A stretch of DNA of 64,000 nucleotides, from positions 248,001 to 312,000 of the forward strand of contig NZ_CP084883.1 of the NCBI RefSeq assembly GCF_013456555.2, written 5' to 3'. Source of the stretch: Natrinema zhouii (GTDB lineage Archaea > Halobacteriota > Halobacteria > Halobacteriales > Natrialbaceae). Numbering within the stretch: the first letter of the stretch is position 1; the number at the start of each line of letters is the position of its first letter. A program made the position numbers and the translations under genes. Shown here piece by piece: positions 43,155 through 52,803 of this stretch. The notes under the pieces are model-generated. The model did no database searches and was not told where the DNA came from. It saw only the letters and a list, made by a program, of their open reading frames with translations.

Positions 43155-44450
43155 ATGGAGCTATTACTGATCGGACTCATCTTCCTCGGCGGATTGCTGT
43201 TCCTCTATGCACTCGGCATGCCCGTCGCGGTCGCGATCGGATCAGCATGTGTCCTCATCATGCTCTCCCCATTCGGTCCGCCCCTCAATTTCGGTTTGAT
43301 GTCGAACCAGTTGATGCACGGCCTGAATTCGTTTACGTTACTCGCAGTTCCGTTCTATCTCATGTTAGGTCGGTTAATGAACAGAACGGATATGACTTCG
43401 GAAGTTTTTGACTTCGCGAACGCGGTATTCGGCCGAGTCCGAGGCGGAATTGCGCAGGTTAATATCGGCGCAAGCGTCATCTTTTCCGGGATGTCCGGAC
43501 TAGCGGTCGCTGACGCTGCGGGACTCGGCCGGGTCGAGTACAATGCGATGCGCGAACAGGGATATGATAAAAAGACGGCAATCGGTGTCACTGGCGCGTC
43601 ATCGATCATCGGACCGATCATCCCGCCAAGTGTACCAATAATTCTATATGGTGTGTTAGCGGAAGAGTCCATCGGGGCGCTGTTCCTCGCCGGAATTGTA
43701 CCTGGGCTACTACTTGCAGTTGTCCTTTCTGTATTCACGTATCTCGTCGTCCGGTGGAAAGGATACGGGAAAGGCGAGGCCGTCGGACTCCGTACGATCG
43801 GTCAAGAGTTTGTCAACGCTCTCCCTGCGCTAGTGATCCCTGTATTCATCGTCGGCGGAATTCTCTCAGGGATGTTCACCGCGACCGAGGCCGGCGCGGT
43901 TGCAGTCCTCTACGCAATCGGTCTCGGCTTCTATCAGGGCTCTCTCACTGGAGGGATACTGCTCGAGGAATTCCGAGACGGGATGGTCGAGACGTTCTCC
44001 ATTCTGTTCATTATCTCTCTCGCTATGCTCTACGGTCTCGTTGCGCTACAGCTCCGGATTCCGATACTGTTGGCTGACGCGATTACAGGCTTTACGACGG
44101 ATCCGACAGTGGCAATCCTGATCTTCGTTCCGCTGTTCATGCTCATCGGGACGTTCATGAGCATCACCGCAACGATCATGATCATGGTTCCGATCCTCAT
44201 GCCAATCATTGGGACACTCGGAATCGATCCGATCCACTTCGGGATCGTGATGATCCTCTCGCTCATGACCGGCGTCGTGACGCCGCCGCTGGGATCGGTC
44301 CTCTTCGTCTTGGAAAAGGTGACCGATGCCTCGCTCGAAACTGTCATGCGAGCGATGGTCTTGTTCTACATTCCGTTACTAGTCGTTATCTTGATTGTCG
44401 CCCTCGTACCTGAGGTTTCAGTCTACGTCCCGAACAACTACTTCTTCTGA
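43155..44450 (+). CDS. dctM: TRAP transporter large membrane subunit (DctM family)
   Basis: A 431-residue, very hydrophobic permease of about 12 helices. DctM features include LMLGRLMNRTDMTSEVFDFANAVFG, NIGASVIFSGMSGLAVADAAGLGRVE, ASSIIGPIIPPSVPIILYG and GMFTATEAGAVAVLYA. It forms the ion-coupled transport pathway with DctQ and takes substrate from DctP, using a Na+ gradient in known systems. The start ATG follows the dctQ stop by one base, with GAGGGAGAA just upstream as a possible ribosome-binding site. Confidence 0.93.
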   Translation: MELLLIGLIFLGGLLFLYALGMPVAVAIGSACVLIMLSPFGPPLNFGLMSNQLMHGLNSFTLLAVPFYLMLGRLMNRTDMTSEVFDFANAVFGRVRGGIAQVNIGASVIFSGMSGLAVADAAGLGRVEYNAMREQGYDKKTAIGVTGASSIIGPIIPPSVPIILYGVLAEESIGALFLAGIVPGLLLAVVLSVFTYLVVRWKGYGKGEAVGLRTIGQEFVNALPALVIPVFIVGGILSGMFTATEAGAVAVLYAIGLGFYQGSLTGGILLEEFRDGMVETFSILFIISLAMLYGLVALQLRIPILLADAITGFTTDPTVAILIFVPLFMLIGTFMSITATIMIMVPILMPIIGTLGIDPIHFGIVMILSLMTGVVTPPLGSVLFVLEKVTDASLETVMRAMVLFYIPLLVVILIVALVPEVSVYVPNNYFF

Positions 44451-45052
44451 TCCAACTTCCCGTTTTTACACGTCCATCACAGTAGATAGTGCCCAGTATA
44501 TGACGCCGTAGTACCCCGAGAACCGCGTGAACAATTGCTTATTAGACGTACCGAAGTATCCAGACATCGTCTAGAGGGTGCTCATCAAGAATCATTCCCT
44601 ACTACCAACCATTCTATTTCTAGAAATTGGTCGATTTCCCAGCAGTGGCGAAGCGTTCAATTTGCGCTAAAGTTCTAGGCGTGCTCAACAGACTGTGGTA
44701 GAAAATAGGGTTGGCAAGTGTGAAGCGCGCTCTGGACGCATTGATTGCTCAGTCACCGCTGTATCGCAGGGGTGAAGCGGACGATGTGTAATCACATATT
44801 CAGGGTCTCTTTGTGGAGAGTTCGTGGGTCTAATGCCAAACAAATAGATATGGACGCTGGGATTCAATTTGGGCTTAGTTGGTCTGCAATACGTAATTTT
44901 GAATGAGCCATTGAGCAGAAACTGCTTCAAATCTATTCTCAAGCGGATTCAGACGGTTGGAACGTAGATATCGCTTCGTCGTCTCACAACAGTCTCTGGC
45001 AGCTTCTCACTGCAGGCTGAGTTTTATATATCTTCACGAGAGTACTGATAGT
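44451..45052. other. Intergenic region after the TRAP operon, no supported gene
   Basis: About 600 bases of AT-rich DNA with only random-looking frames. Minus-strand residues at 44685-44942 look somewhat protein-like but match nothing I recognise; they may be a transposase remnant. The end of the region carries the promoter of the next gene. Confidence 0.4.
45022..45030 (+). promoter_or_regulatory. TATA-like box of the second Usp gene
   Basis: TTTTATATA centred 26 bases before the ATG at 45053, consistent with a leaderless transcript. Confidence 0.55.
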
Positions 45053-45496
45053 ATGGATACAGTGCTTGTTGCTCAAACGGGCGATGAACCGGATCAACAA
45101 TTGCTGCGTACGGCAAAGCGACATGTTACCGGAACGGAGACTAAAATCATATTCTGCAGAATTATAGACGAAAAGAAGGTTCAGAATAACGTTCAACGAC
45201 AGGCAAACGCGGAAAGAGAAATCGAAAGCATCGACGAAATGGAGGAAATCGCAAAGACCGAAACGAACGATATTGCGAGCGATGCGTTCGGTGACGATAT
45301 CCCATACAGAGCAATAGGTCTCGTCGGGACGATCCCGGACGATCTTCTCCAAGTAGCCGAGGAAGAAAATTGCGATCACATCTTCATTAGCGGAAAGAAG
45401 CGTTCCCCGGCCGGAAAAGCGGTTTTCGGCGATGTGGCCCAATCGGTTATCCTCCAGTTTGATGGGCCGGTCACGGTAACGACGATGTCGAGCTAA
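45053..45496 (+). CDS. Universal stress protein (UspA family)
   Basis: A 147-residue Usp. The start MDTVLVAQTGDEPDQQLLRT at 45053 is supported by a well-placed TATA-like box; the longer upstream frame is discarded. The C-terminal part ISGKKRSPAGKAVFGDVAQSVIL carries the GxxxSxxGxxxxGxxxxxV form of the ATP-binding loop. It is similar in type to the Usp at 60275-60727, including the R-S-P-x-G-K-A-V-F-G segment, and less similar to the one at 3421-3846. It probably responds to carbon or energy state of the neighbouring transport genes (inference). Confidence 0.88.
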   Translation: MDTVLVAQTGDEPDQQLLRTAKRHVTGTETKIIFCRIIDEKKVQNNVQRQANAEREIESIDEMEEIAKTETNDIASDAFGDDIPYRAIGLVGTIPDDLLQVAEEENCDHIFISGKKRSPAGKAVFGDVAQSVILQFDGPVTVTTMSS

Positions 45497-45908
45497 CGCA
45501 GTGGCATCGGCCAAACGTCGCGAACCGATTTCTAGCAGCTATTGATATCGTGTCTCTATGAAGTGCGGTCCGATCATAATGATCTTTACTTGAATAGGAG
45601 ATGGATAGTAGAGTTTATGCCTCTGTCTGGTGGCCAAACACATGGCGCAATCGAGTGCGGTGAATTACCAGACTACGAGTCGCCCACCTCTTCACTTCGG
45701 GCTTCCCGAGGGAACGTTGCGCCACCTGTCGTAGCTCTTCGAAACGCTAGCCCGTATTGCTGTCCCATAGCAAGCGGGTACAACTAGCTTTCTGGTACAG
45801 ATATATTCGTATGTGTTAGAGGTATCCTATTTCTCATCTGGTCTCCACCCGATTCGCGGCCGCTGTAGTCTTCGTAACAGTTTAGTTGTCTCGAAATGAG
45901 CACAGAGT
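45497..45908. other. Intergenic region, no supported gene
   Basis: About 410 bases between the Usp gene and the UxuA-like gene. No conserved frame, RNA or repeat is seen. Confidence 0.4.
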
Positions 45909-46952
45909 ATGAGCCAGAAGAGTAGTGCAAACGTTCGCGTTGGCGTTCGAACACGGTCCCTTTCGGAGTCTCGATTACGGTACATTCGTCAACTGGGTGC
46001 AACGGACATTTTTGTTGATCACGCTGATACGGAGGAGGAACCCGACGAATTCAACGACCGCGATGGAACAGATACGATCGCAGTCGGTCCAGACCAAATT
46101 CCGTCCGTTTCGGAACTCACGGCCGCTCGAGAACGGATCGAGGACGCAGGACTGTCCTTTACGGGCATCCAGTCGCTCCCGTATTCGATGTACGGCGACA
46201 TCATGTTCGACCGTGACGGTGCGGACGAAGCGCTCGATCAGATCACGACCCTGATTCGGAATCTCGGAGAGGCTGGCATCCCAATACTGGGGTATCAGTG
46301 GAACCCCCGCAGCGTCGTTCCAATGCGCACGTCCCCGGTCGAAGACCGAGGCGGCGCCGAATCCACTGCCTTCGATTACGACGAGCTTGACGAACCGGAT
46401 GAGCTCGCGCCCGGTATCGACCGCGAGTACACCGAAGAGGAGTTCTGGGACAACTACCAGTACTTCCTTGAGAACGTCCTTCCGGTCGCCGAGGAGGCGG
46501 GTGTCGACCTGGCGCTTCACCCGGTTGATCCGCCGAGTATCGAATCACTCGGTGGGATCCCGCGCCTGTTCCGCAACGTGGAGAACTTCGAGAAGGGCAT
46601 GGAGCTCGTCCCGAGTGATAATCACGGTCTAAAGCTCTGCCTGGGCTGTTTCTCACAGATGGGTGAGGATGTTACCGATGTCATCCGTCGATTCGGCGAG
46701 CGCGACCAGATTACCTTTATCCACTTCCGGGACGTCGTCGGCACGATGCCGAAGTTTCACGAGACGTTCGTCGATAAGGGTAACTTCGATACCGCTGACG
46801 TAGTAAGAACGCTCCACGATGTCGGTTTCAAAGGTCCGGTCATCCCCGACCACGTACCGAAGATGGAGGGTGATGACGACTGGCGACACCGAGGACGCGG
46901 ATTTACTATTGGATATCTCCGCGGCGTCGTCGATACGGTCCGCTCGGAATAG
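45909..46952 (+). CDS. UxuA-like mannonate dehydratase / TIM-barrel sugar isomerase family protein
   Basis: A 347-residue TIM-barrel protein with UxuA landmarks: LALHPVDPPSIESLGGIPRL (UxuA HPDDPP), GLKLCLGCFSQMGED (metal-site Cys region), FIHFRDVVGT (HFRDV) and GPVIPDHVPKMEGDDDW, then HRGRGFTIGYLRGVVD at the end. UxuA dehydrates D-mannonate to 2-keto-3-deoxygluconate in glucuronate breakdown. The protein is shorter than E. coli UxuA (about 394 residues) and may act on a related sugar acid. Its place beside a TRAP transporter and an IclR regulator fits uronate use. Confidence 0.82.
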   Translation: MSQKSSANVRVGVRTRSLSESRLRYIRQLGATDIFVDHADTEEEPDEFNDRDGTDTIAVGPDQIPSVSELTAARERIEDAGLSFTGIQSLPYSMYGDIMFDRDGADEALDQITTLIRNLGEAGIPILGYQWNPRSVVPMRTSPVEDRGGAESTAFDYDELDEPDELAPGIDREYTEEEFWDNYQYFLENVLPVAEEAGVDLALHPVDPPSIESLGGIPRLFRNVENFEKGMELVPSDNHGLKLCLGCFSQMGEDVTDVIRRFGERDQITFIHFRDVVGTMPKFHETFVDKGNFDTADVVRTLHDVGFKGPVIPDHVPKMEGDDDWRHRGRGFTIGYLRGVVDTVRSE

Positions 46953-46983
46953 ACTTATAGTGGCTAGGACGAATCTTTACCGG

Positions 46984-48027
46984 TCAAACACTTCCAGATG
47001 TTTGGCTCGTTAATTGCGTTAACTCTCTTGAGATGTTGTCTTTCAAAGTTGAAAGGTCGGAAATGAACCGGTGCTTGAACCGCTCTTGCAGTTGATTCCA
47101 GCATCCTTCGACAGGGTTTAACTTGGGGACCTTTGAGGGGAAGTACTACATTTCGAGCTTATCTCCTCGCACGCACGAGACCGAACTGTCTCCGACAGTT
47201 TCGGTCTCACGCTCGCCGCTCACATGCTCCCAGACATCTCTCGTAGAAGCAGCCCGCTCAGTCAAGGAACACTACTAACCCTTCCCCAAATCTCTCAGTA
47301 AACGCATCTAACAGCCGAATTCCGTGCTTTCGCATAAGATTCTCTTCTGTCCAGCAGTAGAATCTGTCACCGTCGTCGGTGACAGCGCCGAACACTGTCA
47401 CCTTCTCCCAGGAATTAGCCGTTTCGATCGTCGGATTTGACCCAATCGGATACCACCCACGTCGTTACACCGTTCCGACTCGTTTGGTGAATTGATCAAT
47501 GACAACGACGCTTTTCTCGGTCAGCTCCGGTCGCTTTTTTCGACTGTCTCCTTGAACTCGACTTCTTCTTCAGGATCAGCTTCGTGATGGCGCGGCCGTG
47601 CTATCCGCCAGGACAGCTCGGCCTCGTTCAACAACGTGTATGCGTGGCTCTTACTGTACTCAACGTCGTATTCTTCTTTGACGTAGTGCAACAGAAGATC
47701 CGGCGACCAAGCTTGTTGGTCATAGCCAAGCTCGGTCGGTGGCTCTTGGAGTTGCTCGAAAAACCACTCACGTTCGTCAGATTCAAGTTTTGATGGGCCT
47801 CCTGGTCGAGGAGCGTCGTAGGGTGCCTACTCGATCGGTTCGAGGAAGAACCGATCGAGCCAGTTGCGGATCGTTTTCTCGACAACACCGTGGCGCTCAG
47901 CGAGTGTCTCGATTTGATCGCCCTTTACGTCTAATCGCTGCGAGAACGTGTTCTCGCGGCTTTCCTTCGTCTGTTTGCCCGCGTACTTCGTGGAATTCCT
48001 CAACCGTAATGTCGTCAAGCCGACCAA
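46984..48027 (-). pseudogene. IS630-family transposase, broken
   Basis: Pieces read on the minus strand. The N-terminal helix-turn-helix starts at the ATG at 48027 (LAERHGVVEKTIRNWLDRF). After a frameshift near 47825 come EWFFEQLQEPPTELGYDQQAW, YVKEEYDVEYSKSHAYTLLN and SWRIARPRHHEADPEEEVEF. The last piece has PKLNPVEGCWNQLQERFKHR, the end of the IS630 DDE domain. In between are several stops and frameshifts, plus an inserted palindrome at 47177-47208. The element is therefore inactive. Terminal repeats could not be set with confidence. Confidence 0.75.
47177..47208. repeat. Palindrome inserted in the IS630 transposase
   Basis: GAGACCGAACTGTC at 47177-47190 and GACAGTTTCGGTCTC at 47194-47208 form a stem of about 14 bases with a one-base bulge and a tiny loop. 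It lies where the DDE domain should be continuous. Confidence 0.6.
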
Positions 48028-48182
48028 TTACCGATTCTGTGTACTCTACTGGTTAATAACTTTACTAGTCCCTATCAGATAATGCCGTCGACCGAGGTCG
48101 AGTAGATCCATTCATTCAATTTGACTCCTACAATTCTTTTCATAAATGTAGAATTCACCATTACAAACACCGAATTTATTAG

Positions 48183-48640
48183 TTATCTGATGCCAAACGA
48201 GACGAGCAGAAAGCATAGAAGCGTGAGCCTGAAGCCGTACTGCCAGCTTGCGGCGACCGCGATACTTCTGGCGATAATATCGGGTTTGAGACATCACCAG
48301 CCGTCATCGTAACGCCAGTCGCAGTACCGACCTGAACTGGATAGAGATCGACAAGGATAGGAAAGTGGGAAACACCGTAAAGAGCCGTTCCAAATTTAAA
48401 TAGTCTTGTTGTGACGAACAGCAAGCCGGATTCGCCGTCACAACGAGCGTGGCGGCAGAGGTCAGTGTACTCAGTACCAGGAGCATTCGTTCGCCGCTGC
48501 AATCGATAAAGTCCTTTCTGGGAGTTGACCGAGTCCGTATACATGCCAGAGAACGGTCAACAGAAGGCCTGCTGATATAAGGGAAAACTGTAGCCAACCG
48601 CAGGTACGGAAGTAGCGCCGGATACATCATCCGGACGCTG
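48183..48640 (-). pseudogene. MFS-type permease remnant (C-terminal part)
   Basis: On the minus strand three frames together give membrane-protein text: LYISAGLLLTVLWHVYGLGQ, then VGTATGVTMTAGDVSN, then SWQYGFRLTLLCFLLVSFGI just before a stop at 48183. Order and character match the end of an MFS carrier. No single frame is open, so it is a frameshifted remnant. It lies between the IS630 debris and the IclR gene. Confidence 0.5.
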
Positions 48641-49240
48641 ATTGATAGTGATCAACCAGATGCAACGGCAATTCATGCCCCCCTCGTTCATCGATCCAGA
48701 GTGTTTTCGCTACTCGTATCGAAGTAGATGACGTGCTAAGGGCGATGCCGAAACGCGAATACATTTTTGTTGACATATATGACCACTGATGATCACCTCC
48801 GACAAATTGTTTCGGCTCTTCCGGTTCCCCTTCGCCGAATTTTTCATTTGCACGTATGTAGGTAGGAGAACACTATTGGTTACATTAGTATGGATGTAAA
48901 GAAATAGTATTTTTGATCGATACACAGCACGACAAAATTCTAATTCTCCGCTACCACGCCCTAAAACCGCCATGTTCGGGGTTTTCAGGGGTGTTCGCGT
49001 ACGGGGAATACCAAATCCGTTCTTGAGGGGACAGCCAGTACCATTCGAAGGATTACCTGAAGAGCAGTCGCGGTCAGAATGCAACTGGTAGCGAGTGGCC
49101 TGCCCATATGAGACGGAAATTGTCGACGAATGGCGATGTCAAACGAGCATTTTTCCTCATTCGACAACCAGTGGATTCAACGAGGAAGGGTTCCGCTCTG
49201 AGGAACATACTTATGTAGGAGAAACCCACCATGTCTTGGT
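48641..49240. other. Intergenic region upstream of the IclR regulator
   Basis: About 600 bases. AT-rich at 48770-48920, with only short random frames. A TATA-like ATACTTATG at 49206-49214 lies about 30 bases before the IclR start. It may also hold regulator binding sites, but none could be defined. Confidence 0.4.
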
Positions 49241-50014
49241 ATGGTAAACACCCCCCACAAACGCACCGGACGCCGAATCCAATCAGTCGAGATTTCCTTT
49301 ACCGTTCTCGATGCCGTTCGAAAGAACGACCGGCCCAGCGTAACCGAACTCGCCAACGAACTCGGCCACTCGAAGAGCACGATCCACAGTCATCTTCAGA
49401 CCCTCGAGAGCGAGGAGATCATCGTTCGCGAGGACGACGGTTATCGGCTGAGCCTCCAGGTACTGGACATGGGCAACGACGTCCGCGATCAGGTCGCCAA
49501 CTATGACGTGATCGTCGACGCGGTCGACGAACTGGCAGAGCAAACGGGGGAGATCGCGCAGTTCGGACTCGAGGAACACGGGCAGGTGTCGTACCTTTAC
49601 AAGGCGATGGGGAACCAGGCCGTCGAGACGGCCTCACGCGTCGGCGGGAAACAACCGATGTACTCGACCTCGCTTGGAAAGACTGTCCTCTCATTTCTCC
49701 CTTCCGACAAGCAAGAGGAGATCATCAGCGAGACGACGTTCGAACGAAAGACGCCGAAAACGATCACAGATCAGGCAAGTCTCTACGAGGAACTCGAGGA
49801 AATCGCCGAGCGGGGGTACGCGATCGACGACGAGGAGAACATTGAGGGGCTCCGCTGTGTCGCCGCGCCCGTGCGGAACGGGGCGTCGGTCGTCGGCGCT
49901 GTCAGCGTCACCGGTCCGGCCAGTCGGATCACGGACGACTACCTCCACGGCGAACTCGCCGAGAGCGTCCAGCGGGCGGCCAACGTCATCGAACTCAACA
50001 CCAAGTTTTCGTAA
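49241..50014 (+). CDS. IclR-family transcriptional regulator
   Basis: A 257-residue IclR protein. The N-terminal winged helix shows QSVEISFTVLDAVRKNDRPSVTELANELGHSKSTIHSHLQTLESEEIIVREDDGYRL. The C-terminal effector domain ends with IEGLRCVAAPVRNGASVVGAVSVTGPASRI. Haloarchaeal IclR proteins control sugar and sugar-acid genes, as with XacR for pentoses in Haloferax, either activating or repressing. Being amid uronate-type genes, it is the likely local regulator of the TRAP transporter, ALDH and DapA-like genes. Confidence 0.92.
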   Translation: MVNTPHKRTGRRIQSVEISFTVLDAVRKNDRPSVTELANELGHSKSTIHSHLQTLESEEIIVREDDGYRLSLQVLDMGNDVRDQVANYDVIVDAVDELAEQTGEIAQFGLEEHGQVSYLYKAMGNQAVETASRVGGKQPMYSTSLGKTVLSFLPSDKQEEIISETTFERKTPKTITDQASLYEELEEIAERGYAIDDEENIEGLRCVAAPVRNGASVVGAVSVTGPASRITDDYLHGELAESVQRAANVIELNTKFS

Positions 50015-50172
50015 CCCGAACGTAGGCGGAGGACTTGCTTTCGTCGCGTCCATGGGGGGAATTATTACGCTCGCGAGTACAACGTGGGTGGATCGATCTG
50101 CGATATGTCGCGGCACAATCCGAATCGGTCGCGGTCTGAGGAACGAACCGAAATATTAGCTACCTGAACTAA

Positions 50173-50361
50173 TTAGATAAGACGAACTATTTCGTGCCGC
50201 TCGAGGAGACGACAGCCGACGGCTACCCAAAGCGGACTGAACTGTTTGTCGACCTCGTAACCGAGACCAGGGACACCAAGGGGAACCTCGAGACGGAGGC
50301 GACACCGACGGATGTCGGACCGTCCGACCCAAATTTCAATCCGTCCGAGCAACACCTCTAA
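50173..50361 (+). pseudogene. C-terminal fragment of an unrecognised protein
   Basis: The frame after a TAA at 50170 reads NYFVPLEETTADGYPKRTEL and on to DPNFNPSEQHL before its stop at 50361. The amino-acid and codon pattern is that of a genuine haloarchaeal protein end, but there is no start codon. The family is not recognised. Confidence 0.4.
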
Positions 50362-50402
50362 GCGACCGCCGGAATGGGCCACGTGCCAATGCGAACTGTT
50401 CG

Positions 50403-50582
50403 AGACGATCCGGCTTCGTATTCAATTTCGTCGGACGGCTGGTCGAACCCGGTGAAACGTTCACCTAGGACGGCGTCGATCTCACCGTCGAAACCGTCGA
50501 TACGACGCGAATCAAACGCGTGGGAGTTATCGAACTGGAGCCAGCGACGGCCGACGGTTCCGGTGTGTCTACAGCCAGTTGA
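50403..50582 (+). pseudogene. CorC/HlyC-type transporter-associated (HCC) domain remnant
   Basis: The frame reads RRSGFVFNFVGRLVEPGETF, then T and a TAG stop (50466-50468), then DGVDLTVETVDTTRIKRVGV to a natural end. This is the pattern of the C-terminal HCC domain of CNNM/CorC-type membrane proteins (GFV-LGRLPEPGDT ... DG-FTV-VD--RI-RV). The rest of the gene is gone and the piece carries an internal stop. Confidence 0.55.
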
Positions 50583-50898
50583 TCGGTCCACGGTCGTACT
50601 CCTTTCCAGAATTCACGACTGCTCGATCAAACATCTCCATCCTGTGCGTCGACCGTCGAACGGCCGCGAGGTTTACGATGTCCGTGAGCTCGGCGTCTGC
50701 GAGCGACAGGCTACGTTGCGTGTTCGTTGGTTTCGTCGTCACTATCTCAATCATTCACGCTGGATCCGCTTGCTGGTACTCAAGCGGATCTTCGTCCAAT
50801 ATCCTGCTGTGTCTCTCCTGTGTACTATCAACGGTACGGCTGCTCACAATCAATCGATTCCATCGGCCGGTATTCGGCTCGAGGAGAGCAGAACGCAC
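50583..50898. other. Non-coding debris
   Basis: Short frames on both strands (for example minus 50569-50754) have no recognisable domain. Probably part of the same eroded stretch as the HCC remnant. Confidence 0.35.
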
Positions 50899-51027
50899 TC
50901 AGTCGGCCGCGTGTCGCGGGACGTGACCGCAACTAGTACACTCCCACGAACGGTGTTCGGAGACGAGATCCCCCTCGCAACTGGGACATTGATACGGCTG
51001 CACGGCTACTTGCTGACAGGCTGTCAT
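50899..51027 (-). CDS. Small zinc-ribbon protein (rubrerythrin-like domain)
   Basis: A 42-residue frame, starting MTACQQVAVQPY at 51027, with CPSCEGDLVSEHRSWECTSC, two CxxC knuckles that should bind one zinc. Very small CPxCG-type proteins of this sort are common in haloarchaea, where several affect growth, biofilm or motility. An alternative start 18 codons upstream (51081) has an arginine-rich lead that I consider non-coding. It is not part of an obvious operon. Confidence 0.6.
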   Translation of the reverse strand: MTACQQVAVQPYQCPSCEGDLVSEHRSWECTSCGHVPRHAAD

Positions 51028-51344
51028 CACTCTCCGTTCGCCGGAACCGGTCTTAAACCTTCTCCCCGCTAGGGAGGCCATGTTTCTGTTAGAGCGGCCA
51101 TCGTTGGTGACAGTGATTCTATCTGCATCCTTTCGATCACGTTTGGTTATTAGTGAGAACAGTTTATCAGTAAATCCTCTTTATAACCCTCTCCTGGAAA
51201 CACACTCCTCTATTGATATATCTGATCGATATTACTGTTAGTTGGATCAGTAGCAACGTTACTATAACAAACTGCAGTATGTCAATCATTGGAACCAATG
51301 TACTTCTTCTACTCACGCCTATAACTGTCAGTCCCATTTTGTGG
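51028..51344. other. AT-rich intergenic region left of the IS6 element
   Basis: About 320 bases, AT-rich from 51110. No gene or RNA is recognised. Confidence 0.4.
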
Positions 51345-51402
51345 GCACTGTCTATTTGAGCCAGTTTGAGAAACAAGCAGGCCGTTAAGTAAATTGGTTA
51401 GG

Positions 51403-52080
51403 ATGCTCGCAGACCTGTTCAGCGAGAGCTATGATTCGGATTTAGAAGAATCTTGGGAGAATGAGCGAACGGCGACGCCCATCAGGGCGTTCGTCGTCCG
51501 CCTCCATCAGACCGGTTGTTCGCTTCGGGAGACAACAACGATTCTCGCTGAATTAGGCGTTGAGTGCTCTCACCAAGCAATCTGGCACTGGATACATCGG
51601 CTGGCTGACAGCGTCTCAGACCCGCCGACGTCCACAAGAGCGAAGCTCTCGTGCGGCCCATCAGAACGCGAAGCGTTCTGAGGACGGTGAAGCCGTCACG
51701 GGTCGCCATTGATGAGACTGCTGTCAGGATTAACGACGACTGGTCTTGGGTATATGCTGCAATAGACTTAGACTCGCGGTTCATTCTTGATGACGCAGTA
51801 TTCGGACGACGAGGCACCGATCCAGCTGCTGTGTTTCTCCATCGATTGACCGAGAAACACGATCTCTCCGACACCGTCTTTCTCGTTGATGGCTATCTGA
51901 CTGCCCTCTCTCGATTAGGATTGAGCGGTCAGCTCGACTACGTTGATCGAAAAGTGTTTTCACATCCGTAAGATGCGTGTTGACCGCTTCCAGAACTCGT
52001 GGTGGGCAGTCGGGCGACCGTCAGAAACTGTTTTGAGCAGTTCGTACACTACTATAACACGAAACGGTCGCACCAATAAC
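51403..52080 (+). pseudogene. IS6-family transposase, disrupted by a hairpin cluster and frameshifts
   Basis: The N-terminal part from the ATG at 51403 has the helix-turn-helix CSLRETTTILAELGVECSHQ and AIWHWIHRLADSVSD. After an insertion (51634-51697) the DDE part resumes in another frame as RVAIDETAVRINDDWSWVYA, FGRRGTDPAAVFLHRLTEKH and LDYVDRKVFSHP. The last part (after 51960) is degenerate but still shows the VDRF region and the YYNTKR-like end. The catalytic Asp residues are visible (IDET, VDGY), but no frame can give a full transposase. Confidence 0.75.
51634..51697. repeat. Cluster of three small hairpins inserted in the IS6 transposase
   Basis: Three palindromes in 64 bases: AGAGC-GAA-GCTCT at 51637-51649, CAGAACGC-GAA-GCGTTCTG at 51662-51680 (perfect) and GACGG-TGAAG-CCGTC at 51683-51697. 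They replace the expected link between the two transposase parts and shift the frame. Confidence 0.65.
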
Positions 52081-52380
52081 TCAACAGACAGATGCCAGCG
52101 GGGACGCTAAACTAGACAGTGCCCTATACATATACCATCCACTATGTGACTGTCGTTCACTGTACACCGCTTTGCCTGCCTTCCATACGAATCGAATTAA
52201 CGCACTCAAACCGAAGCTAGATCGCGCGTCCTATCTGGAACTGACTCGTTTCGTCACTGACCAAAATCGGTGTACTGCAGAATCTGCCTTCGACATCTCA
52301 CTTTACCATATTTATGGCAGGTCTTTCGTAAAAACTGACCGCGTGAAAAGACGCCGTTCCGGATGGAATCCGAACCGTTG

Positions 52381-52803
52381 TTACAGGGACTCTTCGAATG
52401 CCGTCACGCCAGCGCTGGCTACCGCTATATCTTCTGAAACGTCTCCACCACTGCAGCCGACTGCGCCAACGACAACACCATCACTCTCGAGTGGAATCCC
52501 ACCACCGAACGTGACGACGCGGTTATCGTCAGTCGACTGAAGGCCGTAGACGTCCCCACCAGGTTCCGACCCCTCTTTCAGCGCTTCCGTCGGCTTCTTG
52601 ACGGCTGCTGCGGTGTACGCCTTGTCTCGAGCAATGCTCGCTGCAACCAGTTTTGCCCCATCCATTCGACGGAACGCGAGCAGATTCCCTTCATTGTTCG
52701 TCACTGCGAGGTTCATTGCGACGCCGAGTTCGTTTGCTTTCGACTCTGCCGCGTCTAGTATCTCCTTTGCCGTTTCTAGCGAAACAGTTTGCGCTGTTCT
52801 CAT
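52381..52803 (-). CDS. GlcG/HbpS heme-binding-like protein
   Basis: A 140-residue single-domain GlcG family protein: SLETAKEILDAAESKANELGVAMNLAVTNNEGNLLAFRRMDGA near the start, the central KAYTAAAVKKPTEAL, and the late FGGGIPLESDGVVVGAVGCSGGDVSEDIAVASAGV. The family includes HbpS and GlcG and often occurs beside glycolate or sugar-acid genes as a small ligand- or heme-binding partner. No signal peptide. Its own transcription unit, within the uronate-type region. Confidence 0.88.
   Translation of the reverse strand: MRTAQTVSLETAKEILDAAESKANELGVAMNLAVTNNEGNLLAFRRMDGAKLVAASIARDKAYTAAAVKKPTEALKEGSEPGGDVYGLQSTDDNRVVTFGGGIPLESDGVVVGAVGCSGGDVSEDIAVASAGVTAFEESL

Larger units (their letters stand above)
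51345..52122 (+). mobile_element. IS6-family insertion sequence, degenerate (about 0.78 kb)
   Basis: Terminal inverted repeats are GGGCACTGTCTATTTGAGCC at 51345-51364 and its partner CGCTAAACTAGACAGTGCCC at 52103-52122 (15 of 20 positions pair, including all of the outer GGGCACTGTCTA). This end sequence is typical of haloarchaeal IS6 elements. Between them is one broken transposase. No 8-base target duplication is evident, so the flanks have drifted or recombined. Confidence 0.75.

Noticed and set aside
48710-49084. A 124-codon minus-strand frame upstream of the IclR gene
   Set aside because: Random composition, AT-rich DNA and no domain or homology I recognise.
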